From Ipomoea triloba (Eukaryota > Streptophyta > Magnoliopsida > Solanales > Convolvulaceae): a DNA stretch of 64,000 nucleotides. Under the pieces are notes generated by a model. It was not told the origin of the DNA. It did no database searches and worked only from the letters and a program-made list of their open reading frames with translations. This document shows, one piece after another, positions 1 to 11,001 of the stretch. Location of the stretch: the NCBI RefSeq assembly GCF_003576645.1, contig NC_044917.1, forward strand, positions 2,984,642-3,048,641, given 5' to 3'. Within the stretch, counting starts at the first letter, position 1; each line of letters begins with the position of its first letter. The position numbers were made by a program, and so were the translations under genes.

Positions 1-610
1 GTTCTGCAAAAACATTGCCTAATTAAGAGCTGCAAACAACATTTAAATTACTTTTTGAGTAAAGTCTAATGCATGAAAAATTTAGTATTTGCAATGGACT
101 ACTGATGTAGTTAATCTTTTGTATAAGAAATCATTTGCTGGTCAGACAAAATCAGAAGTGGATGTACAAGCAATGTAATGGAGACAACTATGTGGATCTA
201 CACAGTTTTAAGAGAGACAGATGAACATAATCATAGGCAAGGGAGTATCAAAATTCAAGACATAACCAGTTCAGTTAACTAGGTTTACGTTTTTACATGT
301 AAGTTATAATAGAGATAGGTGGTAGTGTTTAACTTAAGAATAGATTTAATGATGTAAGTCAGAAATCTGTGTACAAAATAGATGTTTTTTTTTTGTTTTT
401 ACACAAGTAATGTATATGTGTTGCAATCTATATATTGAGTTTGCAGGAATGTTAGAATACTTACTTTATGATTCAAGTCATGAAATGTACTGTAACTCTC
501 AATCTGGAAGGCCTATCAAGTACAACAACAGATAATGGCTTCCTGAAAATAATTTTAATTTGTCATCTTCAATGCAATGAAAGCCAGATTAACACAGTGT
601 GTCCATTTCC

Positions 611-680
611 AGCATGATACCTATTTAATATCAAAACATCATACCAGCATGATACCTATTTAATATCAAAACATCATACC
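611..680. repeat. 35-bp perfect tandem duplication
   Basis: Two adjacent identical 35-bp copies lie at 611-645 and 646-680, each starting AGCATGATACC and ending ATCATACC. Perfect identity points to a recent slippage or repair event. Confidence 0.9.
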
Positions 681-1086
681 ACTAATCTTAACCGTATTTA
701 ACAAACTGGTGTATGTATGATTAAAAATGGCATAACAGTTAATATTCACACTGCAGTTTAAGTTGAAAATGATATTTAATAGTCATGTTTCCAACATATG
801 GTATTAAATAGCACAATGTAGATATGAGGGTTGTAAACGTAAACTGAATAGAACTTAAATAGCACACAATTGTGTTTTGTTTGCTATTAAAAATCAGATA
901 TTTAGCTCTAAACTATTACAACTTATTGCATTTCTGTACTTAGTTCGTAAGAAATATCAAATACTTATCTCTTCTTCAAAAGTATTTTAGGGCCTGAACC
1001 TGCATACATTAAAACACATTAGAAACTGCAAATATGAGAAAATAGGTTCAAAAAAATAGTTAAGTTCCGAAAATCAGCACAGTATT

Positions 1087-1245
1087 AGGAATTAGTAGTT
1101 CCATTTTTACATCACAATACTGTTCACATTGTAACTAAATAATCAAGAGAATGATCAATACCTAAAATGCAGTAAATAACATATCATATTAAACAACTCA
1201 GGAATTAGTAGTTCCATTTTTACATCACAATACTGTTCAGATTGC
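1087..1245. repeat. Direct repeat, period 113 bp
   Basis: A block starting AGGAATTAGTAGTTCC at 1,087 recurs at 1,200 and matches for about 45 bp with one change near the end. The DNA between the copies is not repeated, so this is a spaced direct repeat rather than a full tandem array. Confidence 0.85.
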
Positions 1246-1575
1246 TATACAAACCATATGTTTATGAATTTTGTCACTACTATGTTTTGCAGACATTAGA
1301 GAATAATTTTTAAATATAATGCAGGATATACAGTGATTGTGTTCTGGGCTCATTTTTGAAAGCCAAACAACATTTTTTTTAGATAGGTGAAAAAAAAAAT
1401 TCAATCAATATTCAGTATTATTAATACAGTAAAATAGATTTTCAGGCAAAGAAATATACTGTCACGACATAAAAATTTGCACATCTCCAAAAGGTAAATA
1501 TTACATACACATAGTAACTGCACAGATTTGATTATTTAGGTAAATAAATCTTAAATTAGGCAGTAAAATACTTAC

Positions 1576-2041
1576 TTCCTTTCGTTGTTGTGTTTTCCTT
1601 TTTAGATTCGAAATCCTTGTGCGTTTTTGGAAAATATCCTGTAAATTTATCAACAAAATTGATTAAGAAATCTGTTAGGGTTTATCAGAAATTAGGTCAA
1701 ATTACATTGAAAGATTGTAAAATAAACAATATGTTACCTGATGGAGTGGGATCTTTCCTAATCTAGGATTGAAGACTCTATTTCTGCCGTGAACTAATTG
1801 TTGTAGAAGCCTTCTATTTATCTGTGTAGTGCTTTGAATCCGCAGAAATGAACGAATTTGGGTGAATTTTGGTGTACTTTGCTTCAAGCGTAGGTTTGAT
1901 TTGGTGTTTGGGTGAGAGATTTGGCATGGTTTCCATTTCTGTTGTTTGTCGAGGGTTTCAGGCAGGGTTCGCGAAGGAGACGACGGGGTCGGGGATGTAG
2001 GGCGGGTTGACTGGGTTTGTCTGGGTGGGTTTGGGTATTTA
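1576..2041 (-). other. Possible 5' end of an unidentified minus-strand transcript
   Basis: On the minus strand a TATA-box-like TATAAATA lies at 2,034-2,041. It is followed by a pyrimidine-rich, leader-like stretch, a GTAACA donor just after 1,739 and a candidate 63-nt second exon (1,576-1,638) bounded by an AG acceptor and a GTAAGT donor. A short frame from ATG 1,936 to a stop at 1,814 would encode about 40 residues; a longer open frame runs through the same DNA from 2,073 but is low-complexity and resembles no family I know. It could be a protein gene whose coding part lies further left, a non-coding RNA, or chance. Confidence 0.25.
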
Positions 2042-2399
2042 TATGGTGACTTAGTGGGTCGGGTATGGGCCATAATTCTTGGGTTAGTGATTTGGGCTTT
2101 ATATATTTTTATATATGTAAATTGCTGATTTGGGCTGGTTTGGCCAGATTTAGTTAGTATAAATATATCTACATATTATTTCAAAAATAAATATATCTAC
2201 ATATATTATTAGAATAATTAATAATATATGCTATTATATTAATTAAAGAAATTAGTATTATTAAATATTGAATTTATTAATTTAATTTTATATTGTATAG
2301 TTCAATTACTAATTTAATGAATTTCGTTTCCATAATAGATTCATTGTGTAATTTTTAAAAAATCTTTCAACCATTGGCTTTTTAATCTTAATTTTTTTT

Positions 2400-2776
2400 A
2401 GTAATGGAATTAGTGTTAGTATTATTTTCTTTATTATTTTAGTATTCTGAATAATATTATTGTGTTTAGTATTAACATTCATTTTCCATCTTTCTTAGTA
2501 GTACAATATATATTTTCATGACTTAGTTTCTTATAGTTGACATTATTGTAGTGTTAATTTGTTATTTTATTACCCAAAAAGAATAGTAATTTTATTTTTA
2601 ATAGTAATGGAATTACTGTAAGTAATATTATTTTTTTTTATTTGACTATTGTGAGTAGTATTATTCTATGGAGTATTATAATTCATCTTTCATTTTTGTT
2701 AGTAGTACAAAATATATTGCCATGAGTTTGTTTCTTATAATTGGCATTATTGTAGTGTTAATTTGTTATTCTATAT
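2400..2776. repeat. Diverged ~203-bp tandem duplication
   Basis: Two adjacent copies begin near GTAATGGAATTA at about 2,401 and 2,604 and both end near GTTAATTTGTTATT at about 2,552 and 2,757. They share the segment TAGTAGTACAA followed by a TTGTTTCTTATA-like block. The copies have diverged by point changes and small indels, so the duplication is old. It lies upstream of the Helitron end and may be internal Helitron DNA. Confidence 0.75.
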
Positions 2777-3192
2777 GAATTATAGGGAATAATGTGACGC
2801 CAGTTGTAGACAAGAATGTATATATGCTACCATAATATAATAGTTTATTATTTTTAATAATGACTCATCTTAAACATGATTTTTTATTTTATTTATAGAT
2901 ATTTTTTGCTCATAAATTTATTATTGGAAATGAACATATTTATTAAAGAACCAAAAAAGATATCAACAAATGAGCATCATATATATGTAGTCTTATTATT
3001 GAAATTTAAAATAAGAAATGGCATATTTCTGTTTTTGTCTATTAATTTAATATCAATCATAATTTGTAACAATACGATGTAATATTTATATTTCAACTAT
3101 TTTTTGTTATGCTTTTATTTACGAAATCATATGTTATGATATTATTTTATGGACATTATTTAGTAATATAGATTGTTGTATTACATTGATTA

Positions 3193-3327
3193 ATATCAAT
3201 GACTCCGTCAGATACACGATTGTCATTTAAGTTTGAAAGGAGGCAGTTCTCATCAATATTATCTTATGCAATGACAATAAATAAAAGTCAGGGACAAAGT
3301 CTATCTAATGTTGGACTATTTTTTTTT
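3193..3327 (+). pseudogene. Helitron Pif1-like helicase C-terminal fragment
   Basis: A short open segment reads as the C-terminal helicase block of plant Helitron RepHel proteins: a TPSDTRL stretch, then an FxRRQF stretch, then the strongly conserved AMTINKSQGQSLSNVG motif. It breaks off into a poly-T run and a stop at about 3,330, and no replication initiator (Rep) domain or earlier helicase motifs can be read upstream. It is therefore a decayed relic. Its position about 130 bp before a Helitron-type 3' terminus fits the normal order inside an autonomous Helitron. The family assignment is firm; the extent of the original element is unknown. Confidence 0.85.
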
Positions 3328-3456
3328 TAACTGAAATGTTAAAATTACTTAACTTATTACTGTATAAGTAACATCCGTGCATTGCGTAAATTGTTGGAGG
3401 TACAATTTAACCAGTAAACTACATAATAAAATCACATAACAATATTTAACTTTAGA

Positions 3457-3483
3457 CCGTGCATCGCACGGGTATAATACTAG
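3457..3483 (+). mobile_element. Helitron 3' terminus (hairpin + CTAG)
   Basis: A 6-bp stem with a 3-nt loop (CCGTGC-ATC-GCACGG, 3,457-3,471) is followed after eight bases by CTAG at 3,480-3,483 and then a T. This matches the Helitron 3' end rule: a GC-rich hairpin roughly ten bases before CTRR, with insertion before a host T. The helicase relic just upstream supports it. I did not find a matching 5' TC end. Confidence 0.85.
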
Positions 3484-3810
3484 TTGATCCAAAATACACT
3501 ATTGAAGTAAAAAATAAACATAAAAATTTGTGATGAAATCAAAATATTAACAATATTATTTGTGATTTCTATTTCCAATAGCATGTACTATATTTTTTAA
3601 AAAAAGTTTTCAAAAAGCTTTAGAGGAAGAGCAAAATTTTTGTAGCATTTTCCCTCCTTTTGGGCGTAGCTTTGTAGAAAAAATGGTGGTATAATTTAAA
3701 GCACTCCGCGAATAAAGAGACAACGCGAGGGAATTTGAACAGAATTTGGAGAAATTTTGCCCCAAAGTCGTCACTCTCTCAGCTATCGAGTGACTCCGGC
3801 GCGAGTGGTG
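3484..3810 (+). promoter_or_regulatory. Upstream region and leader of GCP2
   Basis: This is the DNA between the Helitron end and the GCP2 start codon. The last ~130 bp are GC-richer and probably hold the core promoter and 5' leader. I see no clear TATA box close to the start, which is common for plant housekeeping genes. The Helitron end lies only 327 bp before the ATG. Confidence 0.4.
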
Positions 3811-6800
3811 ATGGACTCAACTGCTACAGCTACTGCCGGCGCCGGTATTTCAACTCCCCGGTGGAATGTGGATCGACCTTTCCTTACCGGCCGTTTCCAC
3901 CAGGTCTTCATCTCCATCTCCCATTTCACTCGATGATTTTGCAGTTCAAATTCTTCTTCTTCACCCTATTCCTTTGTTTTCAGGAAACGAAATCTACATT
4001 TTCGGAATCCAAGGGTTTCTCCAAGGAGTCTTTCAGGTAGTTTAGTTACTTCATATCAGCTCATTTTCAAAGTTGAAATATGGCTTGGATCCGTTCAACT
4101 TTGTCATTGTTATCTTACAGCTGTAATTTAGTAAGGAAAAAATTGAAGTTCAAATTTCTGTGAATATAGGGAAGTGACAATCATTGCTGCTATTTTTCTA
4201 ATTTCTATTATGAAAGCTTTTGTTTCTTAATCTTAACGAATAAGAGGTAAAAGATGTGTTTGTTTTCTCACAGTTCTGGAGTGGACAAGGCTATAGGTTG
4301 CTACCATGCTGCAATTCAGGTATTCAAAAATATTGATATGTTTTAAAAAGTTTTAATATCTGTATCTAGTGAATATCTGATTTCTTCAATTTACCCAAAC
4401 AATAAATAAGTTATGTTCTGCATGGCCAAACTGACACATAACTTTTAATTGTCTTTCTGCACCATATGCAGGAACTGATTGTAATTGATGACCTCTTGTC
4501 TGCTTTGATTGGAATTGAAGGACACTATATTTCAATAAAAAGAGTCCGAGGGAAGGAAGATAGTATATCTTTCCAGGTTGACGCATCTATGGATTTAGCA
4601 CTCCAGGTATGATTCTTTTTAATGGTCGGAAAGGGAAAAAGGAATACATGAACAGTTGTCTTATAGATCTAAATGTTATGAAGTTTTACTGTAGGAATTT
4701 GAAGTCATTGAACTTTCCAAAGTGAAATTTCAAAGAACCAGAGATTGCTCTAACTTTTTTGAAGAGTTCTGTTACTCGTATTTATTTATTTAAGTGGTAC
4801 AAGTTTATTGACTGAGCAAAAAGATATAAATTGTTGACCATATCTTAAAGGAACTCAACAAGTAATTTCATTTAGTATGTAGCCGAATGCTAATTGTGCT
4901 TAAGAAAATATATTATGGACACATCAGCAAGTTTATTTGCAATAACTATTTGATCAATTATAACAATATAATTACATAAACCTGCAGGAATCTTCAAAAA
5001 GGCTGTTCCCTTTATGTGAGAGTTATTTGCTGATCAATCAATTTGTTGAGACAAGATCGCAGTTCAAAACTGGCTTAGTTAATCATGCCTTTGCAGCTGC
5101 TTTAAGAGCACTTCTTCTAGTAGGTTTCACATGATATTCACTGTAATTTAAGATTTCCAGAATACTTATATTGCTATTCCACATTATTGCTTTTGAACTT
5201 TGGTTGCAGTTGATCATCTCCTTGTCATTGTTTATACTTGTTGTATGTCTGTAACTCTTAGCCTTGAGCTCAGAGTACACATTACCCAACCAACATTCAG
5301 TTAAACTTTGGTTGTTTGGGAAAAAGATTTTTGTTCGTAGGAGATTATGGGTTGCTTTAATTTACAAGGGTGGGAAAAGGGTCAGAAGAATAGCTACATG
5401 AAAGAAGGATGTCGTCTTGGTCCTACAGATGAAACAAAATTTATACTTTCATTGGATTTTTTTTGGCTGTCTTCCCCTACTATTATCACAAGTTTTAGCA
5501 TATCCATGGCAGAACCCTTTTGATGTGGCTATAAAATTTGAGCATCTAGAAGTGGAAAGAAGATTCAATTAGAGAAAAGTAAAATAATAAGTGAAATAAA
5601 ATTCACCATCTCAGGATTATCAAGCCATGGTAGCTCAGCTTGAGCATCAGTTTCGGTTAGGAAAGCTTTCTATACAAGGATTATGGTTCTACTGTCAGGT
5701 ATTTAGACTCTAGTTCCTTTTGTTTGTTCATCTTTTATTTTGAAAATATCCTGATAAGTGCAACTGTTTCATTTAGCCAATGATGGGTTCAATGCAAGCT
5801 TTATCCATAGTGGTGAAAAAGGCTTCAGGCAGTGACATATCTGGTTCTGCAGTCATTAATCTTTTGCAAAGCCAGGTACATACTTAGAGTGTTTGAGTAA
5901 ACCTTGGATTTGTTTCATCTGCTATACTTGAAACCTCAAATTTCTTTAGTGTTAGAAATTTATCTTTCTGATCATTTGTTTCCAGGCTAAGGCCATGTCT
6001 GGTGATCATGTAGTCAGGTCTTTGCTGGAAAAGATGCTGCAATCAGCAAACAGTGCATATCTTGGGATACTAGAAAGGTACTCTGTACTACATAAATATG
6101 AAAAGAGGTCACGTTAATAGTTTACTGAATCTCTTGCACCCCATCTCATCTTCATCCAACTAGGGTTTGGTTGCATTAGTTTGGTGGGTTGCATCTTATT
6201 AGGAAGTGAAGACTAATCATTAGTTTCACATTACATGAAATTTAGCTAAAACTGCTGGTATGTCAATTTCTATGCATTGAGTGTTTGGAAATGGTTTATT
6301 AGCTGAAATTAAAGGTGAACCATCCTGCCTGTCATGGGCTACGGCCTAGTGTCTGGTGCTGCCATCAGGCATCTGGGATCTTGTTTATATCTCTATCTTT
6401 AAAAGGAAGTTTAGCTAAAACTGCTGGTATGCCAATTTATATGCATTGAGTGTTTGAAAATGGTTTATTAGCTGAAATTAAAGGTGAACCATCCTGCCTG
6501 TCATGGGCTACGGCCAAGTCTCTGGTACTGCCATCAGGCATCTGGGATCTTGTTTATAACTCTATCTTTAAAAGGAAGTTTCTACTATTTCTTTGGGTAA
6601 GTAGTAGTTATTTTCATTGCTCAAACCAAAATCATTAATACATTTCAGGTGGGTGTATGAGGGAAAGATTGATGATCCTTATGGCGAATTTTTTATTGCT
6701 GAGAACAAGTCTCTTCATAAGGTAAGGATTTTTTTTTTTTTTTTAAATTTTTATTTTATTTTATTTATTTATTTTTAATGGGAAAGTAACACTTTTAGTC

Positions 6801-9800
6801 CCTTAGTTGTGACTGTGGTGTAGATTTAATCTCTCAGTTATTTGCAGTGTATATTACTATATTTAGTTTCTATGTTTTTAACAAAGTGGCATATTTGATC
6901 CCTAGGGCTTTTAAAAAAACCCTTACATTAGGGACCAAATCCACCACTTCATTAACAAATTGTAATTTTTTCTTTTTAAAAGGTATGAGATATTGTATAC
7001 AAAGACTTGCATCAGAACTATGCCTTAGTTGATATCTCTCCCTCTTATGTAGGAGAGTCTCACGGAAGACTATGATGCCAAGTACTGGCAACAACGTTAC
7101 AGCCTCAAGGGTGACATTCCAAGTTTTCTTGCAAGTGCTGCTGAAACAATTTTAACAACTGGAAAATATTTGAATGTCATGAGAGAGTGTGGACACAGTA
7201 TTCAGGTTTATAACATAATTTAAGAAAATGTGTTTATATACATTTCTTTTCTTTGTTATCACCTACAGCATTGTTAGCAGATATTCTTGATCAGGGGTTA
7301 CTTTTGGTAGGTTCCTGTGGCAGAAAATTCAAAGTTGACTAGTTTTGGTTCAAATCACCATTATCTCGAGTGCATCAAGGCTGCTTATGATTTTGCCAGT
7401 GGTGAGCTACTAAATCTAGTTAAAGAAAAGGTGAGAAGTGCAATTACTTGTTGTCCTTTTGGCAAAAAACAGTAAGAATTTTTAGTTCAGTGAAATTCTT
7501 AATTTTCATATTGTTATTGGCAGTATGATCTTATGGCAAAGTTGCGGTCTATCAAGCACTACCTTCTTCTTGATCAGGTATTAACAATTCAGCAAAGCAA
7601 TGTAATAGGCCTAGGAATTAAGAAGTCAGTTGGTGATGAATTCCAAATTTATTGTTCCCCCAATTCTTTATGGTAATATGCATGAGTCAATGCATTTCTG
7701 GTTCTGTAGCTATTAATTAGTGCACTTTCTTAGACCTTGCTTCTAGATTAATTCTGTTGTTCACATTTCATTATCTCTTTATTCTATTTGTTGTCTGCCC
7801 ACTCTGCGTAGAAAGAATAGGTTTGTTCATCTAATCCTCCCTAGAGGCCACATTGTGGTAGTCTCATGCCCTCATGCATGGACTATGGCTTTGTGTTTTT
7901 ACAAGCATGCATGTCTAAAATATGTTTCTGGGTGTACTTTTTTGGGATAGGGCATGGGGGGCAGTAATGGACTCTTGACTACATTGATTACTGATTTTAC
8001 TCTTATCTTCATTAAAAGATGCCCTGTTCCTCAAGCAACTTACTTTTGTAACCATTTTTTGACTGATTATGCAGGGCGATTTCTTGGTTCACTTCATGGA
8101 TATAGCTAGAGAGGAGCTCTTGAAGAAGCCAGATGAGATTTCAGTGGAGAAACTTCAGGTCTTTTTTACTTTACATAAATACTCTGTAGTTGTTTAGGGA
8201 TTATAGGTCTGATAGTTCTTTTCATAATCAATCTTCTATATTGATAAATCATAAATGTCTGAGCTCAAAATATCCTGATATTTGGATCATATGTTTTCCT
8301 ATTATGTAGTCTCTTTTGGACCTTGCTCTGCGAACCACAGCTGCTGCAGCTGATCCTTGCCATGAGGACTTGTCATGTTGTGTGGTAAGTAGCACTTTCA
8401 CCCATGGAGAGGAGATTTTAAAAAAAAGACTATCACTTTCAATTCTTAGAACATGACGATGAATCTGCAAGAGTATTGATTTTCAATTTCTGGTTTCAGG
8501 AGAGAACTACTTTGTTAAAAAGGTTGAGTACTCTAAAAGATCTTGAAGTTATTCAGTTTGTTTCAGATGGTCACAATTTAGAGGAACCAGTAAGCATTAC
8601 TGGCTTGGAAACATTTTCTTTGAATTACAAGGTATGAAATGCATATTATTTTAAATGTGTGTATTTCAAAAGGCATTATCTTTATTCTTTACATTGAATG
8701 AATATAGTTGTTCATACACCATTGCGGTAACGAACAGTATTTTTTTCTTACATTTGCTGCTTTTATCTAATATATCTTGTTAGGTTGTAATTTCAACTAG
8801 CTGCCTCTTTCTATAGTTATTATGGTATTGATCTTTTATTGTAGACCACCTGGCTTACTTAATTGCATCCAGGGTGTAAATTCTGTTCTATATTCCTTTT
8901 CTCATTCTGAAATGCTGTTATTTTTGGCCTGCAACTTATTAACTTATGGGGATTTAACATAAAATATATAATAAAATAAAGGTAATACTTATTTTGAAAT
9001 GTTATATCTCCATCCATGTTGCCTACAATTGTGGTTCTTATAAGTTGTTTGAATTTCAGGTTCAATGGCCATTGTCCCTCGTAATATCAAGGAAGGCCCT
9101 GATAAAATACCAACTAATTTTTCGCTTTCTATTTCACTGTAAACATGTTGACCGACAGCTCTCTGGGGCATGGCAAGTACATCAAGTATGTGGCTTAAAC
9201 TTCTTTATCAACTGTTGGCAAACTTTTTATCTGCTCTCATCTGACATGTATTTTTCTTCTATTTGTAGGGTGTCCGGAAACTTGATATGCATGGCACTGC
9301 AGTCTCTGTATCATCATTACTATGTCGCAATATGCTAAAATTTATTAACAGCCTCCTGCACTACCTGACATCTGAGGCAAGTCTTACCAATAATGAAAAG
9401 AAAAGTGTGGAAAATACTTCTATATTTATGTTAGGTTTACCAATCCCCATCTCATATCTGTTGATAGCTGTTTGAGGGTATAATTTTCACTTTTACTGTA
9501 TTTGGTTGTGGGAATGTGCCAAATGGGTGAAATTGTTGTTTCTTTTAATTGCATGAGTATTTGGATCAGTTATTGTAGGTTGAACTAAATGATGACTCTT
9601 TAATACAGAGTATGTTTTTTTTTGTTGCTAATTTTTTAATCAGTACACTTTGTTCACAAAAGAGACACCAATATGGTGCATCCAACTTAAGGTCGGTTTC
9701 CACAGAAATAAAACTCTCGAACAAATGTGTTTCAATCAATGCACAGGGGATGCAATCCTGTCAAACATCATTTCATATTAAACTATGTTTCTTCACTGTT

Positions 9801-10659
9801 GGACAGAGATTCCATTGCAGGTATTTACTGATGTTGTCTATGTTCTTTAGGTTCTTGAGCCTAATTGGCATGTAATGCAGAGCAGACTTCAAACTGCAAA
9901 AAGCATTGATGAGGTGAGAGGTCTCATACTCTCATGAGATTCATGTTTACTAAGATGGTCAATTCAAGATGCATGATTTAATCATATCTTTATCTTACTA
10001 ACTGCTTTGGCAGCTGTGTATCTCACCTGATTGTCTAATTGAATTCCCTACTTCCACCTACCTTTACCTGGTAAACAGGTGATACAGTACCATGATTTTT
10101 TTCTTGACAAGTGCCTGAGAGAATGTTTGCTTCTCTCACCTGCTATTCTGAAGGTAAATCTTTAGTCCCTTCTATTGGCTAGTTGATTCAAACTTGGTGT
10201 TAGTGTAAAATACTTCTGAATTCTAACTGGCTGTGATTCTTTTTATGCAGAAGGTTGAGCGTTTAAAATCTCTATGTCTACAATATGCAGCAGCTACTCA
10301 ACGGCTAATTACCACTGCCTTTGAGGCTCCTGTGACAGGGACTTTGCCTCAGGATGCACCTCAGATGGAAAAGTTCAGTCGATTAAAGCTGAGGTCCCGA
10401 TCACAGAAGCTGAAACCAGCTAGTGAAGATGCCACAGTATTTGAATCCATTCTGTAAGTTATCAAGATGGCTCGATTCTCTCTCAACCCTTCATTTCCCA
10501 TTTGTGTGTATTAATTCACGAATACTCTGCAGGAAGTTCGAGAGGGAATTCACAGCTGAGCTGCAGAGCCTGGGACCAATTTTTAGCAGTGGTTCTCGAG
10601 CAGAGCCATATTTAACTCATCTTGCACAGTGGATTCTTGGTGTAGGGAACGATCAATAA
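3811..10659 (+). CDS. GCP2: Gamma-tubulin complex component 2 (Spc97/GCP2)
   Basis: Core subunit of the gamma-tubulin small complex, which nucleates microtubules in the cytoplasm and at the nuclear surface. Twenty-one exons join in frame to 708 residues (the Arabidopsis protein is about 680): 3811-3903, 3984-4036, 4274-4319, 4472-4606, 4988-5119, 5615-5698, 5777-5875, 5986-6077, 6649-6721, 7053-7205, 7311-7430, 7524-7577, 8075-8158, 8310-8384, 8500-8631, 9060-9185, 9269-9376, 9851-9913, 10079-10153, 10251-10453, 10533-10659. Recognisable stretches are the N-terminal [31 protein letters not shown] opening the Grip1 region, [27 protein letters not shown] and [15 protein letters not shown] 3811 fits the family N-terminus; an upstream frame from 3735 is out of frame. 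The intron after exon 17 is GC-AG. Intron 8 carries a 169-bp duplication. The gene is convergent with the PPR gene downstream. Confidence 0.97.
6241..6578. repeat. 169-bp tandem duplication inside GCP2 intron 8
   Basis: Two head-to-tail copies, 6,241-6,409 and 6,410-6,578, both start TTTAGCTAAAACTGCTGGTATG and end in AAAAGGAAG. They differ at only about ten positions, so the duplication is fairly recent. The stretch is intronic; the open frame across the second copy (about 6,450-6,638) has no family resemblance. Confidence 0.93.
9377..9850 (+). other. GC-AG intron of GCP2
   Basis: Exon 17 ends in GAG and the intron begins GCAAGT rather than GT; the acceptor is TTTAG before exon 18. Reading phase is kept only if the splice is made here. 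The strong CAAGT context is typical of true GC-AG introns, which are a small minority in plants. Confidence 0.85.
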
Positions 10660-11001
10660 GTTACAATGTCTTTTCTCATAGCCGTGGTGCTTTGAAGGTG
10701 TGCATTTCGGTTTAAGAATAGTGCTGTTGTGTATGTTTTTGCTAGTCTGTCATTAATGTTATTTGACTATATATCTTTAATGAAAGTGTGAAACTTGCTT
10801 TTATAGGCTTCAACAAGGCACTTAGTACACCCATTTTGCTTTTGAACTATTCCATCTTTTCACTCACTAAACAATTTTTAACTTTTAACCAAAACAAATG
10901 AGAAAGTAGAATATCTAAAGCCAGTCGTATGTTCAATTAGGAGACTTAAACACTGAAATACTGAATATAAATTAGCAGAGCCTCAAATTGTCTTTGGCTG
11001 C
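10660..11001. other. Convergent 3' spacer between GCP2 and the PPR gene
   Basis: About 340 bp between two stop codons of genes that face each other. It should hold both 3' untranslated regions. AATGAAAG-like and AATAT-rich stretches could serve as polyadenylation signals in either direction, but I see no other element. Confidence 0.5.

Larger units (their letters stand above)
1..1575. other. AT-rich stretch with no recognised gene
   Basis: No reading frame here looks like a known protein on either strand, and the DNA has the base make-up of intron or spacer. If the minus-strand transcript suggested at about 1,576-2,041 is real, this stretch could be its downstream introns and exons, but I could not find convincing coding exons. 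The only structure I can support is a 35-bp tandem duplication at 611-680 and a 40-odd-bp direct repeat at about 1,087 and 1,200. Confidence 0.5.

Noticed and set aside
1702..2073. 123-residue minus-strand frame, Pro/Ser/Thr-rich
   Set aside because: Begins upstream of the TATA-like box that would drive it and has low complexity; more likely promoter and leader DNA.
2876..3082. 68-residue plus-strand frame upstream of the helicase relic
   Set aside because: AT-rich, Ile/Asn/Phe-biased and without helicase motifs; chance opening in decayed Helitron DNA.
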